Assembly (NCBI RefSeq): GCF_003946515.1
Contig: NZ_RHOM01000009.1
Location: 1-64,000, forward strand
Direction: 5' to 3'
Origin: Companilactobacillus zhongbaensis
Lineage (GTDB): Bacteria > Bacillota > Bacilli > Lactobacillales > Lactobacillaceae
Length of the DNA: 64,000 bases
Part shown: positions 1 to 7,786 of the stretch, piece after piece
Numbering within the stretch: position 1 is the stretch's first letter
Layout of the letters: the number at the start of each line of letters is the position of its first letter
Translations under genes and position numbers: made by a program
The notes under the pieces: generated by a model
Seen by the model: the letters and a program-made list of their open reading frames with translations, nothing else
The model's database searches: none
Told to the model about the DNA's origin: nothing

Positions 1-142
1 TTGTACATCAGCTCAGTACTTTGCCTTAGACTTCCTTCAGATTCCACCTCGCGATGGACACCCTTGTCCTCAGCTCGTGATTCCGACTACTACGGCTCAC
101 AGTGGACTTTCACCACCTAGTTAACGCCCATGCCGAGCGCAC
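1..142 (-). mobile_element. Group II intron (IIC-like), 5' end only
   Basis: Read on the minus strand, the segment starts at 142 with GTGCGCTCGGCATGGGCG and runs through GGTGAAAGTCC, ACAAGGGTGTCC and GTGGAATCTGAAGGAAG. These strings match the conserved domain I of bacterial group II introns, particularly the IIC type (I recall the Oceanobacillus intron starting similarly). The rest, including any reverse transcriptase, lies left of the window. The upstream exon is a copy of the intergenic element described below, and the intron sits 8 bases after its imperfect hairpin (ATTCTAAGCGA / TCGCTAAGAAT). That agrees with IIC introns inserting next to stem-loops. The subclass is inferred. Confidence 0.85.
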
Positions 143-410
143 CCAAATTATTCTTAGCGATTTATCGCTTAGAATAAGACTCGTATTTGAGATCGTCGAA
201 GTGCACTTCTTCGAGGAGCTCAAATCGAGTCGGCAGCGTTCCAGTGGCTGTATCCCCGGGCCCCGGAGCCGACAGTGAACCACCACACCAAACTACCACC
301 ACTATCCCCACCAGCAAACAATCCAAACCACCAAAAATCACCAACGCCACCACAAGCAAAACGCTTCTCGTCTGCCAAAAACTCTCTCACCTCAAGAAAA
401 AAAGCCGGCA
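143..410 (+). repeat. Intergenic structured element, copy 1 (left-truncated by intron)
   Basis: This copy keeps hairpin A (TTCTTAGCGA TTTA TCGCTTAGAA), hairpin B (ATTTGAGATCG ... GAGCTCAAAT), the GCGTTCCA string, the right arm of the outer stem (GGCTGTATCCCCGGGCCCC), the GACAGTGAACC end box, and a 3' tail containing AAACGCTTCTCGTCTGCC shared with copies 2 and 4. The left arm of the outer stem is beyond the intron. It is almost identical to copy 2, which has the opposite orientation. Confidence 0.85.
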
Positions 411-440
411 CACATAAAACGTGTACCGACTATCCAATCA

Positions 441-1124
441 TCAAACCAGCATAGAAAGCCCATCTGGATCAATAATCTTAACCTTCAAGCCCTTATTCTC
501 AAGCAACTGCGCCTCAGCCATCTTAGTAAGCTTACGACTAATAGTCTCAGGAGTAGTCCCCAGATAAGTAGCAATATCTTTCTTCTTCAAAGGAAGCGTA
601 AACCGTTCTTCTTTCAAACCAGCCGACGTCTCCAACAAATAATTAGCCAAGCGACTCTCAACACTAGAAGTAGTAACCTCAGTATTTTGAGCTTCCAACT
701 GAGTGATCCGTTGACCAAAAGCATTCACCATATTAACAGCCAACTTAGGAGAATCCCCCATCAATCGCTGAAAATCATCACGAGAAATCTCACAAACATC
801 AGTGTCCATCAAAGCCTGGGCAAAACTATTCCGTTCCCAATTCTCGAACAAAGCAGCTTCGCCATCGAAATCACCAGTCTGCAAAATCCGGATCATCTGT
901 TCCTTACCATTAGCAGCGATTTGGAAAACCTTAGCCTGCCCATGAGAAACGATCTTCAATGAATCCGCATCATCACCAGCGTGGAATATATATTCACCGC
1001 TCTTGAAATGATGTTCCGAAACAATATCTTCTAAATGTGATAAATCTTTTTCAGGTAACGCTTGGAAAATCGTTACGAGTGATAAACAACTGTCACCTGA
1101 ATGTCCATGGTTGCGTTCGGTCAT
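441..1124 (-). CDS. Crp/Fnr-family regulator, FLP-like
   Basis: A 227-residue transcription factor with an N-terminal cyclic-nucleotide-binding-like beta barrel (about residues 20-130) and a C-terminal winged HTH of Crp type (KKKDIATYLGTTPETISRKL, about 180-200). I place the start at 1124 rather than 1133 because GGGGG lies 9 bases before it. Two cysteines (about residues 13 and 111) resemble the redox pair of Lactobacillus FLP; there is no FNR iron-sulfur cysteine cluster. The neighbouring dps, chaperone and ATPase genes have two FNR-type boxes, so this is their probable regulator. Its 3' end is strongly G/T-biased (13 of the last 14 third positions) next to element copy 1. Confidence 0.85.
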   Translation of the reverse strand: MTERNHGHSGDSCLSLVTIFQALPEKDLSHLEDIVSEHHFKSGEYIFHAGDDADSLKIVSHGQAKVFQIAANGKEQMIRILQTGDFDGEAALFENWERNSFAQALMDTDVCEISRDDFQRLMGDSPKLAVNMVNAFGQRITQLEAQNTEVTTSSVESRLANYLLETSAGLKEERFTLPLKKKDIATYLGTTPETISRKLTKMAEAQLLENKGLKVKIIDPDGLSMLV

Positions 1125-1209
1125 AAACGACATCCCCCTTTACTTACTCAAACTGAAATACTCTCTATTGTCAGATTAACACTTAGTCTAATTCAATCAA
1201 ATATTTGAT

Positions 1210-1770
1210 TTATTCGAAGTCCTCATCGTCTTCGTCGTCACCAAGACCCTCAGCAGCTGTTTTGCCAAGCAATGCTTGATAAATCCGAATTTGATGGTTG
1301 TTCCAACCTAGCATTTCAACTAGTACTTGTTGGAAAAATGGACGATCCTCTTTTTCGGCTAACTTGATTGCACGAGTGACGAACATGTTGTCAGTTGTAA
1401 GATCTTCGACAACTGTGTTGAGCATCTCTTCAGCATCCAAATATTTGTTTTCGCCATGTTCTTCAAGCATTGTGTATTCAGTGTATTCAGCCATTGTTGA
1501 TGAAGGCAATTCTGCTTCGTCTAACAATTGTTCAGCAATCTTGTCGAACCATTCGTTGTTTTCTTTAATAGTATTTTTTAGAACGTTCTTGTAGTTTTCA
1601 GCGTTTGGTCCCTTAATGAACCAGCTGATTTGGTGAAGTTTAACGTTCAACACCATGTGGTTTGATAAAACATGGTTTACCATTGCTCCGGCAGTTGGTT
1701 TGTGGTGATCAACGTCGGCTTGTTTTTGTTCTGCTGCTAATTTTGCATCAAGTGTAGCTTGTTCTGTCAT
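1210..1770 (-). CDS. dps: Dps-family ferritin-like protein
   Basis: A 186-residue Dps protein, predicted to form a dodecamer that oxidises and stores iron and protects DNA. Ferroxidase-type residues are visible in HQISWFIKG (about residues 46-54) and FDKIAEQ (about 75-81). The C-terminus is an acidic tail (GDDEDDEDFE). Its ATG overlaps the chaperone stop codon (TAATG at 1768-1772), implying translational coupling. Together with the P1B ATPase and metal chaperone it forms a metal/oxidative-stress cluster that is probably controlled by the FLP-like regulator. Confidence 0.9.
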   Translation of the reverse strand: MTEQATLDAKLAAEQKQADVDHHKPTAGAMVNHVLSNHMVLNVKLHQISWFIKGPNAENYKNVLKNTIKENNEWFDKIAEQLLDEAELPSSTMAEYTEYTMLEEHGENKYLDAEEMLNTVVEDLTTDNMFVTRAIKLAEKEDRPFFQQVLVEMLGWNNHQIRIYQALLGKTAAEGLGDDEDDEDFE

Positions 1771-2000
1771 TATGCAGTCTCCTTAACTTTTAATTTCTTA
1801 ACTTCGTATCCTAATTCAGTAATTACATTTGATAAATCTTCGCCGCTAACTTTTGATTCATCAAAATCGGCTCTAACCTTACCAGCATTGAATAATACTT
1901 TTACGTTAGAAACTCCGTCTTGATTTGCGACTGCCTTTTGAATCTTTGTCATACATGAAGGGCATGTTAACTCGCCTAATTGTAAAATAGCTTTTGCCAT
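1770..2000 (-). CDS. HMA-domain heavy-metal chaperone (CopZ-like)
   Basis: A 76-residue HMA protein with the metal-binding motif LTCPSCMTK near the N-terminus (about residues 11-19) and the usual beta-alpha-beta-beta-alpha-beta pattern. The frame is open to 2072, but the start at 2000 is chosen because AGGAGG precedes it by about 8 bases. The neighbouring P1B ATPase has no N-terminal HMA domain of its own, so this protein may deliver metal to it. Copper is the usual ligand of this family, but the sequence does not prove the metal. Confidence 0.88.
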   Translation of the reverse strand: MAKAILQLGELTCPSCMTKIQKAVANQDGVSNVKVLFNAGKVRADFDESKVSGEDLSNVITELGYEVKKLKVKETA

Positions 2001-2067
2001 AATATAAAACCTCCTACTTACTTCTTTGATCAAGTAAACATCTCTGTTCCTCAACCTTACATTCTTT

Positions 2068-2109
2068 ATCATAGTACCTATTGGGGAGGATTAACTTGAC
2101 CAATGTCAA
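2068..2109 (-). promoter_or_regulatory. FNR/FLP-type box and -10 element before the chaperone-dps operon
   Basis: A perfect dyad TTGAC-CAAT-GTCAA occupies 2096-2109. A -10-like TATGAT lies at 2068-2073 on the minus strand, placing transcription start near 2061 and the dyad centre near -41.5, the classical class II FNR activator position. Regulator identity is inferred from the nearby FLP-like gene. Confidence 0.65.
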
Positions 2110-2132
2110 GAAATCCAAATTCTTTTAAAAAA

Positions 2133-3986
2133 TTATCTCAGCAGTCTCATCGCATTGAAGATAACTACTAAAATACTTGCTTCGTGAACGAACATTCCGG
2201 AAGCCATGTGGATGATACCTACTAATAAACCTAATAGTAGTAAAGCAACCGTTGCGACGGCGATAAAAATATTTTCCTTCGTATTAGCAACGGTCTTCTT
2301 AGCCAAAATGTAGGCGTGGGCTAAGGAAGCAAAACTTGATTTAACTAAAACGATGTCAGCTGTATCGATGGCAACGTCAGTACCTGTTCCCATTCCGATA
2401 CCGATATCAGCAGTAGCTAGTGAAGGCGAATCGTTGATACCATCACCAACGAAGGCTACTTTGTGACCTTTAGCTTGGAAATCTTTAACGAAATCTAATT
2501 TTTGCTCGGGTAGTAGTTCAGCGTGGACCTCATCAACTGGTAACTTTTCAGCTACACGTTGAGCAGCCAATCTATTATCACCTGTGAGCATTACAACACG
2601 TTGGATACCGGCTTTTTTAAGAGCTGTCAGTCCATCAAAGGCATCAGGACGTAATTCATCATTAACACCTGTGATCACTCTGATTTCTTTGTTTACAGCC
2701 ATGATGACGATTGAATCACCATTATCTAAACGGTCATCGATCGATTTTCTATTTTCAGAAGTGATCTCAACGCCGTTAGCTTGCATTAATCTTTCATTAC
2801 CAACTAAAATTTCTTTTTCAGAATCGCTACCGATCATTCCTTGACCCTTAACTGTGTCAAACTCAGGGATCTCAGGATAATCTTTGATTCCTTCATTACT
2901 AATATATTTAACGATGGCATGGCCTAATGGGTGATCAGAACCTTTTTCAACCGCAGCTAATGTTGCCATGTCGGCAGTAGCGTCAGTTCCAAAAGTATCC
3001 ATTTTTGAAACGGTCATTTTACCAGTAGTTAAAGTACCTGTCTTATCTAATACTAATGTGTCGATGTGTGAAAAACTGTTAACAGCATTTCCACCTTTCA
3101 TCAAAATACCGTTCTTAGCCCCATTACCGATACCAGCAACGTTAGAAACTGGAGCACCGATAACTAAGGCACCAGGGCAACCTAGAACGAGGACAGTGAT
3201 GGCTAATTCGAAGTTTTGAGTAAAGGCCCAAACTAAAGCAACAATGATCAAAACTGCTGGTGTGTAATATGTGGCGAACTTATCAATAAATCTAGCAGCT
3301 GGAGATTGGCTATCTTGAGCCTCTTCAACTAATTCGATGATCTTACCAAAAGTAGTATCTTCACCAACTGATGAAGTTTCAATGGTAACTGTACCATTAT
3401 CGATCAATGATCCAGCATAGACGGCATCACCGTCTTCTTTTTGAACTGGTGCTGATTCACCTGTAATGGAAGCTTCGTTGAAATAACCAGTACCTTCCAC
3501 GATTTTTCCATCAACTGGGATCTGACCACCAGGTTTAACCATGACATGGTCACCTTCGTCCAAATCGTCAACATCAACGGTAGTAACATTACCATCGTCA
3601 TCAACTAATTCAGCTTGTGTTGGTGCCATTTGGGTTAAATCCTTAACTGAAGAACGTGTTTTTTGCAAAGTTCTTTGTTCCAAATAATTACCGAACAAGA
3701 ACAAGAATGTAACAACGGCTGATTCTTCGTATTCACCGATGATAAAGGCACCGATGACGGCGATAGTCACTAATAGTTCAATACTAATAACTTTATTTGC
3801 TAAGGCGCTCCAAGCGTGCAAGGCAACTGGGATAGCACCGATAACACTGGCAATTATCATTAAGATAGTTGCAACTAATTCGACTTTAAATAAATATGTA
3901 AACAATAAACTGGCAACGATCAAGATCGCTAACAATCCGGTTATTTTGTTTTGATGCTTTTGAATCCAAACATTAAGTTTCATCAT
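2133..3986 (-). CDS. P1B-type heavy-metal-translocating ATPase
   Basis: A 617-residue membrane P-type ATPase. Motifs in order: TGES (about 175-178, actuator), the intramembrane CPG triad (270-272), DKTGT with the phosphorylated Asp (about 314), SDHPLG (the HP motif of P1B pumps), TGDNR, GDGINDSP, and HEASILVVIFNAMRLL near the C-terminus. There is no HMA domain at the N-terminus; the separate chaperone may substitute. The triad is CPG rather than the common CPC, CPH, SPC or APC, so metal specificity cannot be read off. Efflux of copper, cadmium/zinc or iron are all possible, and the linked Dps makes iron or redox-active metal attractive. Confidence 0.85.
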   Translation of the reverse strand: MMKLNVWIQKHQNKITGLLAILIVASLLFTYLFKVELVATILMIIASVIGAIPVALHAWSALANKVISIELLVTIAVIGAFIIGEYEESAVVTFLFLFGNYLEQRTLQKTRSSVKDLTQMAPTQAELVDDDGNVTTVDVDDLDEGDHVMVKPGGQIPVDGKIVEGTGYFNEASITGESAPVQKEDGDAVYAGSLIDNGTVTIETSSVGEDTTFGKIIELVEEAQDSQSPAARFIDKFATYYTPAVLIIVALVWAFTQNFELAITVLVLGCPGALVIGAPVSNVAGIGNGAKNGILMKGGNAVNSFSHIDTLVLDKTGTLTTGKMTVSKMDTFGTDATADMATLAAVEKGSDHPLGHAIVKYISNEGIKDYPEIPEFDTVKGQGMIGSDSEKEILVGNERLMQANGVEITSENRKSIDDRLDNGDSIVIMAVNKEIRVITGVNDELRPDAFDGLTALKKAGIQRVVMLTGDNRLAAQRVAEKLPVDEVHAELLPEQKLDFVKDFQAKGHKVAFVGDGINDSPSLATADIGIGMGTGTDVAIDTADIVLVKSSFASLAHAYILAKKTVANTKENIFIAVATVALLLLGLLVGIIHMASGMFVHEASILVVIFNAMRLLR

Positions 3987-4057
3987 AAGGCTTTGATACC
4001 CCCTATTATTTTTTGATGAGTAATTATTTTCGTCCGCCTCATCAACTTACAAATCAT

Positions 4058-4099
4058 ATTGTAGGGGGTAAAGCTGATTAAAAAATTGATACTAGTCAA
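4058..4099 (-). promoter_or_regulatory. FNR/FLP-type box and -10 element before the P1B ATPase
   Basis: The near-dyad TTGAT-ACTA-GTCAA lies at 4086-4099, and a -10-like TACAAT is on the minus strand at 4058-4063. The predicted start near 4051 again puts the box centre at about -41.5, the same geometry as before the chaperone gene. A further dyad (TTGATGAG at 4013 and CTCATCAA at 4038) lies in the predicted 5' UTR. Confidence 0.55.
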
Positions 4100-4241
4100 G
4101 TTTGGGGAAATTAATCAATTTATTTTTTTTATAATTATCTAACATCCCTAAAAGTGGCGAAAACCCGTATAATTAAAGGGCTAGATTATTTTTGACCCTG
4201 TCATTTCGCTCGTGATTTTCATGAAAATTGTTCGTTAGCAG

Positions 4242-4270
4242 TTGCAACCTTAAAAATCCTGTGCTATTGT
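4242..4270 (+). promoter_or_regulatory. Promoter of the aromatic operon leader
   Basis: TTGCAA at 4242-4247 and TATTGT at 4265-4270 are separated by 17 bases, fitting a sigma-A promoter about 50 bases before the leader peptide. No other promoter-like pair was seen close to the leader. Confidence 0.5.
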
Positions 4271-4317
4271 AGATGAAGATTAGAAGTTAATTAAATTAAT
4301 GAAAGCAGGATTAAGAA

Positions 4318-4392
4318 ATGAAATTGTCTAACAGCAACAATACGTTAAATAATATATCATCTTCATGGTATTACTACTTTATCAATGAGTGA
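4318..4392 (+). CDS. Aromatic leader peptide (attenuator, WYYYF)
   Basis: A 24-codon ORF starting ATGAAATTGTCTAAC and ending TGA, with an AGCAGGA ribosome site 7 bases before the ATG. Codons 17-21 (4366-4380) are Trp-Tyr-Tyr-Tyr-Phe. The last Tyr, Phe and Ile codons lie within the 5' arm of a hairpin (4374-4383 with 4428-4437). The run, the ribosome site, the hairpins and the shikimate genes that follow fit ribosome-stalling attenuation in response to charged aromatic tRNAs. I have not seen this peptide described. Confidence 0.85.
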   Translation: MKLSNSNNTLNNISSSWYYYFINE

Positions 4393-4570
4393 TCGCGACC
4401 TTCGGGTGTGTCGGTCACGGCACATTCGATAAAGTAGATTTTTAACGTGTTTACTTGATCGAGTGATTATATTTAACAATTACACTTGGTTGAGTAGGAC
4501 AATTTTTTCAGGACTGTTTATTTAGCGGTCGACCAAGTGTTTCAATTCACTTGATCGACCGCTTTTTTTA
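4374..4570 (+). promoter_or_regulatory. Transcription attenuator of the aro operon
   Basis: Hairpin 1 pairs CTACTTTATC (4374-4383, inside the leader peptide) with GATAAAGTAG (4428-4437) and encloses a UUCG-capped inner stem. Segment 4483-4492 (CACTTGGTTG) can pair with 4530-4539 (CGACCAAGTG), the 5' arm of the terminator, as an antiterminator. It can alternatively pair with 4459-4465. The intrinsic terminator is AGCGGTCGACCAAGTG (4524-4539) with CACTTGATCGACCGCT (4548-4563) followed by a T run. Pairings were made by eye. Confidence 0.8.
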
Positions 4571-4621
4571 TTCAAATTAACCGAAATGACAGCAACAACA
4601 AGCATTGGGAGGAATTATTAC

Positions 4622-5800
4622 ATGAAATACATGACAGCAGGAGAAAGCCACGGACCAGAAGAAATCGCCATTATTGAAGGCATCCCTTCAGGACTTCACA
4701 TCTCAGAAGAAGATGTCAATAAACAATTGGCTCGCCGCCAACACGGCTATGGTCGAGGACGAAGACAAGTCATCGAAACTGACACTGTTAAATTTTTATC
4801 CGGTGTCAGACATCAAACTACCTTAGGCTCACCACTAACCTTAAACGTTCACAACGATGATCATAATCACTGGGCTAGCATCATGGCACCTAATGATGTC
4901 GAAACTCCAGAAAATTCAGTGAGAAAGGTCATGCGTCCTAGACCTGGACACGCCGATCTAGTCGGTGGCATGAAATATCGCCACTTTAAAGATCTCAGAA
5001 ACGTCCTTGAAAGATCATCCGCGAGAGAAACCGTTATGAGAGTCGCCGTTGGTGCCGTTTCAAAACAACTACTAAGTGAGTTAGGCATCGACGTTCACGG
5101 CTTCGTCTTAAACATCGGGCCTGCCAAATCAGACCTCTCAAAATTAGAAAGCTTTAATACTTTAGACGATTTAAGACAAGTAACCGAGAGTTTTCCTACT
5201 AGAACCTTAGATGAAGCTTCCGACAAGCAAATGCAAGACGTCATCGACCAAGCTAAAAAAGAAGGCAACACCGTCGGTGGCACGGTTCAAGTTTTTGCAA
5301 CAGGCGTTCCTGCTGGACTTGGCTCTTACGTTTCCGCCGATACAAAACTCGATGCTAAGATCGCGCGAGCAATCGTCGGGATCAACGCCTTTAAAGGCGT
5401 CGACTTCGGTGGTGGTTTCGACAATGCTGAGAAATTCGGTAGTCAAGTAATGGATGAGATCTTTTGGTCCGCGGACAAAGGATTTTATCGTGGATCTGAT
5501 AACTTAGGTGGATTTGAAGGCGGCATGACAACTGGTGAAATGATAGCCGTTCGCGGAGTCGTCAAACCAATTCCTACCTTGTATCGCCCAATGCATTCCG
5601 TCGACATCGATACGCATCAAGAGCACAAAGCTAGTATCGAACGTTCCGACACTACCGCCGTTACCGCAGCTGCTGTCATTGCCGAAAGCATGGTAGCAAT
5701 CGAATTAGCCAAGGCAGTTCTCGACAAATTCGACAGCGACAACATAGATCGATTAAAAGAACAATTGAAAGCATACCGAGAAGAAATCAAACAATTCTAA
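4622..5800 (+). CDS. aroC: Chorismate synthase
   Basis: A 392-residue enzyme converting 5-enolpyruvylshikimate-3-phosphate to chorismate with reduced FMN. The N-terminus MKYMTAGESHG and the internal GRGRRQ, RPGHADL, SSARET and GGFEGGMTTGE motifs are typical. I use the ATG at 4622 instead of 4586 because GGGAGG precedes it by about 8 bases and it matches the family N-terminus. It is the first structural gene after the attenuator although it catalyses the last common step of the pathway. Confidence 0.96.
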   Translation: MKYMTAGESHGPEEIAIIEGIPSGLHISEEDVNKQLARRQHGYGRGRRQVIETDTVKFLSGVRHQTTLGSPLTLNVHNDDHNHWASIMAPNDVETPENSVRKVMRPRPGHADLVGGMKYRHFKDLRNVLERSSARETVMRVAVGAVSKQLLSELGIDVHGFVLNIGPAKSDLSKLESFNTLDDLRQVTESFPTRTLDEASDKQMQDVIDQAKKEGNTVGGTVQVFATGVPAGLGSYVSADTKLDAKIARAIVGINAFKGVDFGGGFDNAEKFGSQVMDEIFWSADKGFYRGSDNLGGFEGGMTTGEMIAVRGVVKPIPTLYRPMHSVDIDTHQEHKASIERSDTTAVTAAAVIAESMVAIELAKAVLDKFDSDNIDRLKEQLKAYREEIKQF

Positions 5801-5814
5801 AGGAGATAATTATT

Positions 5815-7785
5815 ATGGATGAAGATATGAGAAATATACATGCACTTAAAATGTTAGCAGTTGAAGCAATTTCTAATGCAAATTCGGGACATCCCGGAAT
5901 CGTACTCAGCGTGGCACCTATGCTTTACACTTTAGCCACTAGACATCTTCGCGTTGATCCAGCAGACCCAACTTGGATCAATCGTGACCGCTTAGTATTA
6001 TCAGCAGGACATGGCTCAGCTCTTTTGTACAGTCATCTTCATCTATCAGGGTTTGACGTGTCGATCGACGACTTAAAGAGATTCAGACAACGTGGTTCCA
6101 AAACTCCCGGACATCCCGAATTTGGAGCAACTCCTGGTGTTGACGCAACGACCGGTCCCTTAGGACAAGGTGTCGGAATGGCAGTCGGAATGGCAGTCGC
6201 CCAAAAACGTCTCGAAGCAAAATTTGGCAAGTTGATGGATCACAACACTTTCGCCATCGTCGGTGACGGTGACTTAATGGAAGGAATTTCTCACGAAGCT
6301 GCCGAATTCGCCGGAATCAACAACTTAGACAAGTTGATCATACTCTACGATTCAAACGACATTTCCTTAGATGGACCAACTAGTCGTTCCTTCAAGACTA
6401 ACCAACGCGACCGTTTCCAAGCTTACGGCTTCGATACTTTCTTAGTAGAAAATGGTGATGACGTTGAAGCAATCGACCAAGCCATTCAACAAGCTAAAGC
6501 ATCTGACAAACCCGCATTTATCGAAATTAGAACCATCATCGGTGAAGGTTCTCCTGATCAAGGTACTAACAAAGTTCACGGTGCCCCACTCGATGACAAC
6601 GCCTTAGAAGTATTAAGAAACAACCTCGACTGGCACGAAGCTCCCTTCACAGTGCCAGCAGACATCGAAGAATCTTTCCACGAAAAAGTTCGCGACCGTG
6701 GTCAAAGAGCTCATGCCAATTGGGAACAAGCACTCCAAGCTTCACCGCAAAAAGCCGAACTACTCCACGACTTCGAAGTTCCCGTTTCAATTGATGCAAC
6801 CAAATTAACTAGTTTCAAACCTGGCGACAAAAACGCCGGCAGAAAAGTTGGTCATACAGCTATGAACGACATCGCTCAACAAGTTCCTAACTTGATCGGT
6901 GGTGCAGCCGACCTAGCTTCTTCAACCAAAACAGAGATCGAAGATGGCGGCACATTCTCAGCTGACAACCCTACTGGTAAAAACATCGCCTTCGGTGTTC
7001 ACGAATTTGGAATGAGCACGATCATGAACGGGATCGCCTTACACGGTGGTCTCAAAGTCTTCGGTTCAACTTTCGCCGTCTTCTCCGACTACTTAAAAGT
7101 CGGTATCAGATTAAGTGCTTTACAAAAACTACCAGTCATCTACGTCTTCACTCACGATTCAATTGCCGTGGGTCAAGATGGACCAACGCATCAACCGATC
7201 GAACAATTAGCCGGATTACAAAGCATCCCTAATTTAAACGTCGTTCGTCCCGGAAGCCCTAACGAGATCGTTTCTGCTTGGAAGATGGCCATCGAATCAA
7301 CGAATCGTCCCACAGTCATGTTCTTGAGCCGTCAGGACATTTCTGAACTTCCAGCTGACAACTCAGCTAACTTGCTTGAAAAACGCGGTGGTTACGTCGC
7401 AAACTTCGAAAAAGGCAAGTTATCTGCTATCTTATTAGCAACCGGTACCGAACTAGAATTGGCCAAAGCAGCTCAAACACAACTCGAAAAAGAAAACATC
7501 TTCACACGAGTAGTCTCCATGCCTGACCAAGCCAAGTTCTTGCAACAAGACATCCTCTACCGTGAAAGTGTCCTACCTAACAACCAACGTCGCCGTATTG
7601 CCATCGAAATGGCCAGTCCACTCGGTTGGGCTAACGTCGTTGGCCTCGACGGTAAGATCATCGGGACCGATACCTTCGGTGAATCAGCCAAGCCCGACGA
7701 AGTCATCAGTGACTTTGATTTCACAGTCGACAATGTCGTTTCATCAGTCAAAAACCTTCTATTCAAAATGGAAAAGGTGGGATAA
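5815..7785 (+). CDS. tkt: Transketolase
   Basis: A 656-residue thiamine-diphosphate enzyme of normal length. Visible features are the N-terminal SGHPG motif, GPLGQG, the cofactor motif GDGDLMEG...N (about 150-180), the central pyrimidine domain with HDSIAVGQDGPTHQP, and a C-terminal transketolase domain. A good ribosome site (AAGGAG) precedes it. Its place inside the aromatic operon suggests it supplies erythrose 4-phosphate for DAHP synthase, an inference from substrate logic. It might also be the cell's only transketolase; the window cannot tell. Confidence 0.95.
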   Translation: MDEDMRNIHALKMLAVEAISNANSGHPGIVLSVAPMLYTLATRHLRVDPADPTWINRDRLVLSAGHGSALLYSHLHLSGFDVSIDDLKRFRQRGSKTPGHPEFGATPGVDATTGPLGQGVGMAVGMAVAQKRLEAKFGKLMDHNTFAIVGDGDLMEGISHEAAEFAGINNLDKLIILYDSNDISLDGPTSRSFKTNQRDRFQAYGFDTFLVENGDDVEAIDQAIQQAKASDKPAFIEIRTIIGEGSPDQGTNKVHGAPLDDNALEVLRNNLDWHEAPFTVPADIEESFHEKVRDRGQRAHANWEQALQASPQKAELLHDFEVPVSIDATKLTSFKPGDKNAGRKVGHTAMNDIAQQVPNLIGGAADLASSTKTEIEDGGTFSADNPTGKNIAFGVHEFGMSTIMNGIALHGGLKVFGSTFAVFSDYLKVGIRLSALQKLPVIYVFTHDSIAVGQDGPTHQPIEQLAGLQSIPNLNVVRPGSPNEIVSAWKMAIESTNRPTVMFLSRQDISELPADNSANLLEKRGGYVANFEKGKLSAILLATGTELELAKAAQTQLEKENIFTRVVSMPDQAKFLQQDILYRESVLPNNQRRRIAIEMASPLGWANVVGLDGKIIGTDTFGESAKPDEVISDFDFTVDNVVSSVKNLLFKMEKVG

Positions 7786-7786
7786 C

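Noticed and set aside
143-410. Element copies as insertion sequence ends or CRISPR repeats
   Set aside because: No transposase ORF fits between any copies, no regular spacing, and the copies are too long and structured for CRISPR repeats.
1195-1210. AATCAAATATTTGATT as an FNR box before the regulator gene
   Set aside because: The half-sites are everted relative to TTGAT-N4-ATCAA, and the sequence is low-complexity AT at the end of dps.
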